IMG/VR virus record: IMGVR_UViG_3300031227_000101
Coordinates: 1 to 44,760 of that record
Length of the DNA stretch: 44,760 bases
Reading direction: 5' to 3' (one strand)
DNA from: a virus
Shown in pieces: positions 6,704 through 13,325 of this stretch (the stretch's first letter is position 1; the number at the start of each line of letters is the position of its first letter). The notes under the pieces are model-generated. The model did not search any database, had not been told where the DNA came from, and saw only the letters and a program-made list of their open reading frames with translations. Both the position numbers and the translations under genes were made by a program.

Positions 6704-6947
6704 GGCTCTAAACTCTATTCTGTTGTTAAGGTGCTGTGTCCCTGTGGCTCACTCCTGAACCCACACCTATCATATCATGTCTAGAATAGCCCTGTCAACC
6801 CCCTAAATCGTGCCTGTAGGCGTGAACGAGTTTTATCAAACTACACGGAATCGTGTGAAAACAGGCGTAAATGTCTGTAATAACTACTCGTTACCGTGTA
6901 AATTGTTGTGGATGGTGGTACAGAATGATAAACGAAGCTAGTTGAGC
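6704..6947. promoter_or_regulatory. Divergent control region between the two arms
   Basis: No gene is visible between 6652 and 6998. The stretch contains the leftward promoter and a palindrome ACACG-GAAT-CGTGT at 6843-6856. Further CGTG/CGTGTA half sites occur around 6808-6830 and 6890-6902, and AACGAG (about 6824) and CTCGTT (about 6887) form an inverted pair. These are plausible binding sites for a regulator or a replication origin element. Nothing decides between them here. Confidence 0.5.
6769..6798 (-). promoter_or_regulatory. Leftward early promoter
   Basis: Reverse-strand TTGACA (6798-6793) and TATGAT (6774-6769) have an 18-bp spacer. The box pair lies about 120 bases upstream of the first leftward gene. 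It faces away from the rightward promoter at 6948-6978, making this the divergent control region of the genome. Confidence 0.65.
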
Positions 6948-6978
6948 TTGACAGTGTAAGGGTAAGTGTCGGTATAAT
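6948..6978 (+). promoter_or_regulatory. Rightward structural promoter with 19-nt spacer (copy C)
   Basis: TTGACA (6948-6953) and TATAAT (6973-6978) are perfect and lie 19 bases apart. The 13 bases before the -10 box (GGTAAGTGTCGG preceded by G) match promoter copies A and B on the other strand. It lies 20 bases before the TerS-like gene and is the only strong promoter I see for the 28-kb rightward arm. Confidence 0.8.
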
Positions 6979-6998
6979 GATAGTAGGAGCGTATTGTA

Positions 6999-7337
6999 AT
7001 GGAAGAGCAATCCAAACTCGAAAAGAACGCCACGCCTATCAGAGACAAACATGGTAGATTCTTAAAGGGTACACCACCCAATAACCCACATGGAGGCCGC
7101 CCTCTGGGAAGTGTCAGCCTGGTAACAATGCTTCGAGAACACCTCCAGGCCTGCCCCGAGGATGCAACGGCTATCGTCCAGGCATTGATAAGAATGGGCA
7201 AGGGCAGGGAGCTATACGCAATCAAAGAGATAATGGATAGAGTGGATGGGAAGGTCGCAGATACTCATAAGATAGAGAGTGATGCACCTGTATACCTAGT
7301 GTTTAAGCCTGCTAAAGAGTTGCTTAGTATAGAGTGA
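6999..7337 (+). CDS. Putative small terminase subunit / DUF5681-like
   Basis: This 112-aa protein begins with a basic stretch RDKHGRFLKGTPPNNPHGGRPLGS, typical of the DUF5681-like proteins found next to phage terminases. A helical middle region follows (MLREHLQACPEDATAIVQALIRMGKG). By position, as the first gene of the packaging module, it is the best candidate for the DNA-recognition (small) terminase. AGGAG lies before the ATG. The assignment rests on position and the N-terminal motif. Confidence 0.6.
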   Translation: MEEQSKLEKNATPIRDKHGRFLKGTPPNNPHGGRPLGSVSLVTMLREHLQACPEDATAIVQALIRMGKGRELYAIKEIMDRVDGKVADTHKIESDAPVYLVFKPAKELLSIE

Positions 7338-7340
7338 GGC

Positions 7341-7356
7341 TACACGGTTGCGTGTA
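7341..7356. promoter_or_regulatory. Operator-like palindrome TACACG-N4-CGTGTA
   Basis: This is a perfect 6+6 inverted repeat just after the TerS-like gene. A near copy (ACACG-N4-CGTGT) lies at 6843-6856 in the divergent control region. The two sites flank the first rightward gene and have the same four-base spacer, suggesting binding by one dimeric protein. Confidence 0.45.
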
Positions 7357-7452
7357 AGGAAGTGACACGGCGTTTGGGTTGGTCGAAGGGGAAATCCTTA
7401 GCCTATATAAAATTTTAAGTTTTAATGCTTTTTATGTAAAGTCAGAATTGAA

Positions 7453-7665
7453 ATGAGAAGATTAGTTGGAAATTGTGAATGTTATTCTCCTAGCAAGGTA
7501 GGCACGTTGTGTCCTTGGCGTTCAGATGAGACAAAGATAAATAAGAAATGTGAAAGCTACAGAGAGGATTGTGGGAATTATCAGGGGACACAACACCCAG
7601 GGTACTCCAATACAGGTGGTTGCTACACTCAAGATGAGTGGGAACATAAATGCGGTGGATGCTGA
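7453..7665 (+). CDS. Small Cys-rich protein (70 aa)
   Basis: This ORF has eight cysteines in 70 residues (CECYS near the start, CPW, CESYREDCGNY, GGC and a final CGGC). I see no good ribosome-binding site, so expression is uncertain. Cys-rich content is shared with the next gene at 8080. The residues could form disulfides or bind metal. It lies between the TerS-like gene and the structured RNA region. Confidence 0.45.
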   Translation: MRRLVGNCECYSPSKVGTLCPWRSDETKINKKCESYREDCGNYQGTQHPGYSNTGGCYTQDEWEHKCGGC

Positions 7666-7740
7666 AAGGAAGTATAAGTAGTGTGTTATAACGAAGGAGA
7701 ACAGCTACGAGTTTTTAGAGATAGTTGTGGCTGAATAAGC

Positions 7741-7958
7741 TGCTACGCAGGGCTAAGGCGGCTTCTGGGGTTACGATGAGTAGCCTGCCCAACGGCAAGT
7801 GTTGAGGGCAAACAGGGGTGCTGTGTTCCCATAAAAAGTAGATGACTTTAACAAGTATGACTACTGCGGAGGGAACAAGACTTGGGCAAGAAGACATGGG
7901 TAGTAGGGGAGAAGTCCCCGAATCCTAATGCGGTTTGCCCCAACTATCTTTCATAGTT
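7741..7958 (+). ncRNA. Candidate structured RNA upstream of the terminase
   Basis: This non-coding stretch contains many compact stems: 7747-7755 with 7781-7788 (8 bp, one bulge), 7824-7830 with 7871-7877 (7 bp) enclosing 7837-7841 with 7861-7865 and 7845-7848 with 7853-7856. Further stems are 7884-7889 with 7935-7940 enclosing GGGGA/TCCCC at 7906-7919, and 7942-7947 with 7953-7958 (6 bp). A competing hairpin TGCC/GGCA sits at 7786-7797. No ORF of note crosses it. It does not match tmRNA, RNase P or a group I/II intron core by eye. Confidence 0.45.
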
Positions 7959-7960
7959 AC

Positions 7961-8063
7961 AGGAGGTATTCTTTATGTTTACCCCTGAAATGGATTGGTG
8001 ATTCGCAAGAATCGGGCAGAAAATTGACTCATAAAAAAGAGTTGGTGGGGACTCAGAAGTCAA
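7961..8063 (+). promoter_or_regulatory. Leader with mini-ORF and competing hairpins
   Basis: A perfect AGGAGGT (7961-7967) precedes an eight-codon ORF, MFTPEMDW (ATG 7975-7977, stop TGA at 7999-8001). The stop runs into a hairpin GATTC-GCAA-GAATC (8000-8013) with a GNRA-type loop. Downstream GAGT (8039-8042) can pair with ACTC at 8027-8030 or at 8051-8054, and TTGACT (8024-8029) can pair with AGTCAA (8058-8063). The arrangement resembles a translational attenuator for the gene at 8080 and the terminase. Confidence 0.4.
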
Positions 8064-8079
8064 AAAAGGAAGGTGAACA

Positions 8080-8457
8080 ATGGCAATAGGGCACACAGTA
8101 TCTGACAATTACGTATCAGTTAATTGGGGGGAAACAACAGACAATTACGTACCAGTTGATTGGGTAGATGGGGCTGCAAATTCAGCTTCGTCTGGTAACA
8201 CGACCTTTACTTATTACTGTACTAGCTGCCCCTATATAGGTATTTGCAAAGACGAGGGCGGGAAATGCCAGACCTGCAAGCATGGTGCAAAGAGAAGTTA
8301 TTATGAACCTCTGCCCGAACCCTGTCCGTATCCTTATCCTTGGTATCCTTATCCCAATCCATACTGCCCGACTTATCCATGTAACCCTGTTATAACTTGG
8401 GGTGGCCCTGATGCAATATATTACGACAATGACACTGATACTACAAAACTATGCTGA
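8080..8457 (+). CDS. Cys/Pro/Tyr-rich hypothetical protein (125 aa)
   Basis: This is an unrecognised protein. Residues 8-30 contain an imperfect duplication (SDNYVSVNW, TDNYVPVDW). The middle has cysteine pairs (YYCTSCPYIGIC, KCQTCKHG) that could bind metal. The C-terminal third is very rich in Pro, Tyr and Cys (PEPCPYPYPWYPYPNPYC) and probably unstructured. AAGGAAGGTG precedes the ATG. It overlaps the start of the large terminase by seven bases, so translation is coupled. Confidence 0.6.
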   Translation: MAIGHTVSDNYVSVNWGETTDNYVPVDWVDGAANSASSGNTTFTYYCTSCPYIGICKDEGGKCQTCKHGAKRSYYEPLPEPCPYPYPWYPYPNPYCPTYPCNPVITWGGPDAIYYDNDTDTTKLC

Positions 8458-9725
8458 GTCGAGAAAGCATAACTAAGGATATAGGCTATACAGACATCTT
8501 TGCTCGTAATCGTGATTCTAAAGCATTAAGTGTAATCAACGTTGGCGGGGCAAGGTCTAGTAAGTCATATTCTATTGCCCAACTGATAATTTCAAAGTTA
8601 CTAACAGAAGACCACAAGCTAATCGGGATATGCCGTAAGACTTTTCCTGCCCTTAGAATGACAGCAATGAAGCTCATTGTAGATTTGCTAAAAGATTATG
8701 GGATATACAAAGAAGCTAATCATAATAAGTCGTTTAGTACCTATAGTCACGGCTCGAACTTGATTCAGTTCTTTGGTTTAGATGAGTCTGAAAAGATTAA
8801 GTCTACCGAGTTCAACTACATCTGGATGGAAGAAGCCAATGAATTCGACTACGAGGACTATGTTGCCCTTAAACTGAGGCTGTCAGGGCAGACAAAAGAA
8901 GGGGAGCGAAATCATATATACCTTAGTATGAACCCCATTGATGCCCATAACTGGATTGCAACCAAGGCAGTTAAGGAAAGTAATGCCGAGTTAATCAAAT
9001 CTACCTTTCAAGATAACCCTTACCTGAGCCAAGAGTATATCAATCTGCTCTTAGACCTTATAAACCAAGATGAAAACGCTTATCGTGTATACGTTCTAGG
9101 GGAATGGGGTCTTCTGGAGGGCAAAATCTATAGCAATTACACTGTAATTCCAGAAATGCCCAATATGATGGGGGCAAAATGGGCTTACGGGCTTGATTTT
9201 GGTTTAATGCACCCTTCAGTAATTGTTAAAGTATACCTACTAAATGACAAAGTATATGTCGAAGAGCGTCTGTACCAGTCAGGACTAACTAATGCTGATA
9301 TTATTGAAGCTTTCTCGCACGAAGAGCGTGGGGACATCTATGGAGACCCCTCTTCAAAGCAACAAATAGCTGAAATACAGCGAGCAGGTTATACTGCCTT
9401 TGAAGGACACAAGGGAGTTAAGGAGTCAATAGACTTATGCCGTAGACAGGCTATCTATGTGCCCCAAGAAAGCGTGCATTTAATAAAGGAACTGCAAAAC
9501 TACCACTGGAAGAAAGATAAGAACGCAATGGGTGAAGAATCATTCATAGACGAGCCTGTTAAGTACAATGATGATGCTGTTGATGCCATGCGGTATGGTA
9601 TCTGGGGCATTGTTTCTAGGTATGGGTTTCCAACCCAAAGACCTCGTTCCTCAGAGCCTATTAGGGCTTTGCATTTTTTGGGCAGCACTGGAAATAAACT
9701 TCTGGATAGATGGATGAAAAAGTAA
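8451..9725 (+). CDS. terL: Terminase large subunit
   Basis: This 424-aa packaging motor is of the PBSX/Terminase_3-6 type. The ATPase half has a Walker A-like GGARSSKS (32-39) and Walker B IWMEEA (124-129). The nuclease half has YGLDFG (near 247), IYGDPSS and DDAVDAMRYG near the C-terminus, which supply the acidic metal ligands. It pumps DNA into the prohead and cuts concatemers. It follows the TerS-like gene and the RNA-rich leader, and overlaps the portal gene by 16 bases. Confidence 0.93.
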   Translation: MLSRESITKDIGYTDIFARNRDSKALSVINVGGARSSKSYSIAQLIISKLLTEDHKLIGICRKTFPALRMTAMKLIVDLLKDYGIYKEANHNKSFSTYSHGSNLIQFFGLDESEKIKSTEFNYIWMEEANEFDYEDYVALKLRLSGQTKEGERNHIYLSMNPIDAHNWIATKAVKESNAELIKSTFQDNPYLSQEYINLLLDLINQDENAYRVYVLGEWGLLEGKIYSNYTVIPEMPNMMGAKWAYGLDFGLMHPSVIVKVYLLNDKVYVEERLYQSGLTNADIIEAFSHEERGDIYGDPSSKQQIAEIQRAGYTAFEGHKGVKESIDLCRRQAIYVPQESVHLIKELQNYHWKKDKNAMGEESFIDEPVKYNDDAVDAMRYGIWGIVSRYGFPTQRPRSSEPIRALHFLGSTGNKLLDRWMKK

Positions 9726-11560
9726 TGCCAGCAAAAAAGAAGATAGTAGTAGCTAAAGACAACAGACCCACAGTTGCAGAAATATTAGAGCTTTATGATG
9801 ACTGCACAAGACGATATGCGGAGTCAGGGCTGTTCTCACAGTTTGAAGAAGACGAGCAATACTATGAGCTAGATTTTAGAGATAAACTCCTCCTGCCCAA
9901 AGAATTCGCAGCTGAGGGTGTTGTCCTGCCCACAGCTAGAGATATTGTAGACACCTGTGTTGACCATACAGATGTTTTTAATCCTCGTGTATGGGTTAAT
10001 AAGAAAGGAACATCACCTAAAGCTAGTGACGAAGCAAATATGTTACGCAAGTTCGGGTTGGGTGTTCTATATAGAAACAACATGGAAGCCAGTATTGCTC
10101 CTATTCGAGTTGGGGCAAAGCATTTCTGGATGAGTGGTTTAACTATATTTAAGGATGTCTGGGATGCTGACCGTTGGATGGACAAACCAAACCGTGATGA
10201 AAACGAAGATGAAGCAGCCTACGCTGAAAGAATAGATAAATGGAGGGCAACTAAAGACGACTCTATTCCTATTGTTATTAAAAATATTAACCCACGTAAT
10301 ATTATGCTTGACCCCTACTATGATGGTGGGATGTTTGTGTTTGAGGAACGAGAAGAGCTTTGCTTCAATGTAAAGCAGACCTATGATTGGTGGACTAATC
10401 CACTAGGTAAGAAAATAACTGATAGAGTTGTACACATTTCTTTTTGGACTAAGGACTGGAGATGTGAACTATATGATAAAGAACCTGTACTTAGATTAGG
10501 CAATGGAGTTGTAAAACATTCTTATGGTTTTATCCCGTATGTGGCTATTGATACAGGACTAGGCAATATGTCTGCCGATAATGACCTCAAAAAGAGGTAT
10601 GTAGGCGTTCTTAGATATATCCATGATGTGCTTATATCTGAATCAAGAGATTATTCGATTGGAGATGTAATCTTAAAGAGAACTGCTTTTCCTTGGGGAG
10701 TAATAAAAGGGCCAAACGCAAGTGCTGTATCTGAGGTATTTCAAAAGTTCGGAGAATACACAGATATAGGAGATGCAGAACTAATAGATATGGCTCCAAA
10801 AGTACCACCCGATGCCCTACTGTCTTGGCTAGGTGTTGCTGCGGACTATCTTGCCGCCCACGCTGCCCCTGCCTCTGTTAGAGGTATGGGAGAGACAGGT
10901 GTAAGAGCTGCTGCCGACAGACGGCTGCTAATAGCAGAAGCCTCAACAAGATACACTTACAGCAACGAGGCATTTAGGCATGGAGTGGCTAAAGTATTAT
11001 CGAACTGTGCTCGGATTATGAAGTACGTTATTCCAGGAAACTTCTCTGTTTGGGCACGTACTCCTAATGATGAGTTTGATATTGAGATAGACAAGAAGCT
11101 AATGAAAGAACCTTTTACCTTCTATGTAGAGTTTTCTCCTGTAAGTGAAGAAGATGAATACCGCAGGCACGATGATTTAGAAAGGCTATATAAGTCAGGA
11201 ATATACACAAAGAAACATGCTAGGCAGCAAATGTCTAATGTAGACCCAGAGGCTTTAGAGATTGAAGAAGAAGTAGAGAAACTTAACAATGACCAAAACC
11301 TACAACAGATTACTTCTCAGGCTGCTGCGGCAGAACTCACTAAGGCTCTAGCTCCTTATATGCCTCCTCCTGCTCCTCCAGCACAAGGTATGCAGGGACA
11401 GGAGGCAGGAGCAGAACCAGGAAGAAGAATGGCTCCTCCTATACCAAACAGAGCACAGCCAGGCTCGGCTGAAGAGCTGCAAAACCAAATGCAGAACGCA
11501 AGAAGCCAAACCCCAATGGTTCCAGGGCAGGGTCAGGGAGGCGGAGGTTTTAGGCAATGA
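9710..11560 (+). CDS. Portal protein
   Basis: This 616-aa protein directly follows terL, which is the classic portal position. Portal-like features are the long alpha/beta body (RDIVDTCVDHTDVFNPRVW, NPRNIMLDPYYDGG, GNMSADNDLKKRYVGVLRYIHDVLISESRDYS) and a helical region around 330-420. A Pro/Gly/Gln-rich disordered tail of about 70 residues completes it. The portal forms the dodecameric DNA entry vertex bound by TerL. The gene overlaps TerL and the next small gene (ATGA). Confidence 0.85.
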   Translation: MDEKVMPAKKKIVVAKDNRPTVAEILELYDDCTRRYAESGLFSQFEEDEQYYELDFRDKLLLPKEFAAEGVVLPTARDIVDTCVDHTDVFNPRVWVNKKGTSPKASDEANMLRKFGLGVLYRNNMEASIAPIRVGAKHFWMSGLTIFKDVWDADRWMDKPNRDENEDEAAYAERIDKWRATKDDSIPIVIKNINPRNIMLDPYYDGGMFVFEEREELCFNVKQTYDWWTNPLGKKITDRVVHISFWTKDWRCELYDKEPVLRLGNGVVKHSYGFIPYVAIDTGLGNMSADNDLKKRYVGVLRYIHDVLISESRDYSIGDVILKRTAFPWGVIKGPNASAVSEVFQKFGEYTDIGDAELIDMAPKVPPDALLSWLGVAADYLAAHAAPASVRGMGETGVRAAADRRLLIAEASTRYTYSNEAFRHGVAKVLSNCARIMKYVIPGNFSVWARTPNDEFDIEIDKKLMKEPFTFYVEFSPVSEEDEYRRHDDLERLYKSGIYTKKHARQQMSNVDPEALEIEEEVEKLNNDQNLQQITSQAAAAELTKALAPYMPPPAPPAQGMQGQEAGAEPGRRMAPPIPNRAQPGSAEELQNQMQNARSQTPMVPGQGQGGGGFRQ

Positions 11561-11742
11561 AGTCTGCAAAGCTAGAAGCAATACAACAAGTACAAGAGAT
11601 TAAGAAAAAAGCCCTTGAACGATGGATAGTAGAAACTATTGAGCCTATCACAGAACAGATAGAGAAAGATAGTAGAGAAATATTTAACAAGGTATATACA
11701 AAGGTGAGAAAGTTAGAGGAGGAGGTAGACACATGGGCATGA
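11557..11742 (+). CDS. Small coiled-coil protein (61 aa)
   Basis: This is a highly charged, probably all-helical protein (EAIQQVQEIKKKALERWIVETIEPITEQIEKD) with heptad-like spacing. It overlaps the portal stop as ATGA and overlaps the next gene by ten bases. It could be a small virion or assembly factor attached to the portal. No family is recognised. Confidence 0.6.
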   Translation: MKSAKLEAIQQVQEIKKKALERWIVETIEPITEQIEKDSREIFNKVYTKVRKLEEEVDTWA

Positions 11743-13322
11743 CATACGAACAAGCAGCGGCTAAAGCAAAGAAATCAGGTGGGTCTCCAGCATGGGGGCA
11801 AGAACAAGGTTGGTATGTTATGAGTGGTCAAAGTGCTCCTGCCTTTGATGTACGCTCACCTATGCCGCTTGATTATAAGTTGCCTTCTGCCCCTTCGCAA
11901 CCTCCTAGTAATCAACCTTCACCGTATCAAACTCCATCTGGGACTAGAGAATATTGGCAGGAGCAGAACATTGGTCGAACCCTACCTGGGATGACGACTT
12001 GGGCTGAGGGGTCTACTCAATTACCTGGAGGTGGTTGGACACCTTCTCCACAGCAATATACTCCTCCACAAACAACGCCTAACTGGATGGAAGGAGCACA
12101 AGATTTTATTGGAAACATAATAGGTGGAACTCCTGCCTATGCTGCTACGCAGCCTCAATCTCCATACCAAACTCCATCACCTCCTGCTTTTGATGTACGC
12201 TCGCCTATGCCCCTTACAGGACAGCAAGCACCGCAGCCAGGTGTTTCTCCTCCTCCTGAACAGCCTTATCCAGCAGAACCAGTAGGAGGTGGGATGAGGT
12301 TTCCAGGACAGACTCCTCCTGGAGTTGGATTTATTGCTCCTTGGACAGAACAAGCTCGTTACACTGACCCTACAACTGGTCAATATAAATATACTCAGCA
12401 AGAAGGTGCTCCTGAACAAATAGCTGCTGGAGAAAAATACGGGCAGCTTCCCCAAGGTACTGCTGAGTCTGGTACTTCTTCAGCTTGGAATAATCCCCAA
12501 GACATACCTCCTGAGTTGCTCCAAGAATATGATTGGGAATGGTTCAATTACGAAGACCCTTTATTGGGTTCAACTCCAATGGTTAGGCTGAAGGCAAAAG
12601 CATCCATGACTCCTTACCAAGAGTGGCAAACACAGCAGGGGCAAGGAGAGCAAACTCTACCAACTTACCCAAAGCCAATGGGAGATGAGCCATCAGACCC
12701 TTACGGAAGAAAAGCTTGGTGGAATATTCGTCTTAGTGGATGGGAATACCCCCCTGATTGGGGTGTTGACCCAGCTACTTTAGAGTCTGGTTACGCTCCT
12801 CCTGGGACTGAACCCCAATGGAAGCCAGGAGAATTTGGGTTGGAAGAGCAGGCGTTAGCTCAACAAGAAGCACAACAGCAGGCACAGCAACAATACCAAC
12901 AGCAGCAATTAGAATGGCAACAGCAGCAGTTTCAACAGCAACTTGGATTTCAGGAACAGGCTAGGTTAGCTGCCTTAGCTGCACAGCCGCAAAGCTGGAT
13001 GCAATATCATGCCCTTGAGGGTACACAGCCCCAAGTTCAACCTTGGATGTTGCCCTTAATGTCACAACAATACCCAGAATTACAAGCTGGAATGGGAATC
13101 CCAGGCTGGGCGACAGGACAGGAAGGCGGACAGCCAATGACAGGACTACCCGAATTACTAAATCCTTCTGCCCAATATCTGTCTAGAATGGGGCCACAGA
13201 ATTTAGCACAATACAGTGGTTATCAACAGGCTCGAACTGGAGCCATACCAGAGCAGACTAATTGGATGCAACAGCAATTAGCTCCTGGTGGATGGGGCGG
13301 TGGACTGCAATATACGAGGTAG
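11733..13322 (+). CDS. Pro/Gln/Gly-rich virion-associated protein (529 aa)
   Basis: This is a low-complexity protein, largely Pro, Gln, Gly, Tyr and Trp, with a long Gln-rich coiled stretch near residues 375-410 (QQEAQQQAQQQYQQQQ). A segment of about 12 residues, PAFDVRSPMPL, appears twice (about 35-47 and 150-162), each next to an SPYQTPS motif. Such disordered proteins between portal and internal virion proteins may be ejected or line the head. No enzymatic motif is seen. Confidence 0.65.
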   Translation: MGMTYEQAAAKAKKSGGSPAWGQEQGWYVMSGQSAPAFDVRSPMPLDYKLPSAPSQPPSNQPSPYQTPSGTREYWQEQNIGRTLPGMTTWAEGSTQLPGGGWTPSPQQYTPPQTTPNWMEGAQDFIGNIIGGTPAYAATQPQSPYQTPSPPAFDVRSPMPLTGQQAPQPGVSPPPEQPYPAEPVGGGMRFPGQTPPGVGFIAPWTEQARYTDPTTGQYKYTQQEGAPEQIAAGEKYGQLPQGTAESGTSSAWNNPQDIPPELLQEYDWEWFNYEDPLLGSTPMVRLKAKASMTPYQEWQTQQGQGEQTLPTYPKPMGDEPSDPYGRKAWWNIRLSGWEYPPDWGVDPATLESGYAPPGTEPQWKPGEFGLEEQALAQQEAQQQAQQQYQQQQLEWQQQQFQQQLGFQEQARLAALAAQPQSWMQYHALEGTQPQVQPWMLPLMSQQYPELQAGMGIPGWATGQEGGQPMTGLPELLNPSAQYLSRMGPQNLAQYSGYQQARTGAIPEQTNWMQQQLAPGGWGGGLQYTR

Positions 13323-13325
13323 TAA

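Noticed and set aside
6843-7356. CRISPR-like repeat from the TACACG palindromes
   Set aside because: Only two copies occur, 500 bases apart with a gene between them. No regular spacing is present.
7741-7958. Known RNA classes (tmRNA, RNase P RNA, group I or II intron) for the structured stretch
   Set aside because: I could not find their core motifs, and no interrupted gene flanks the region.
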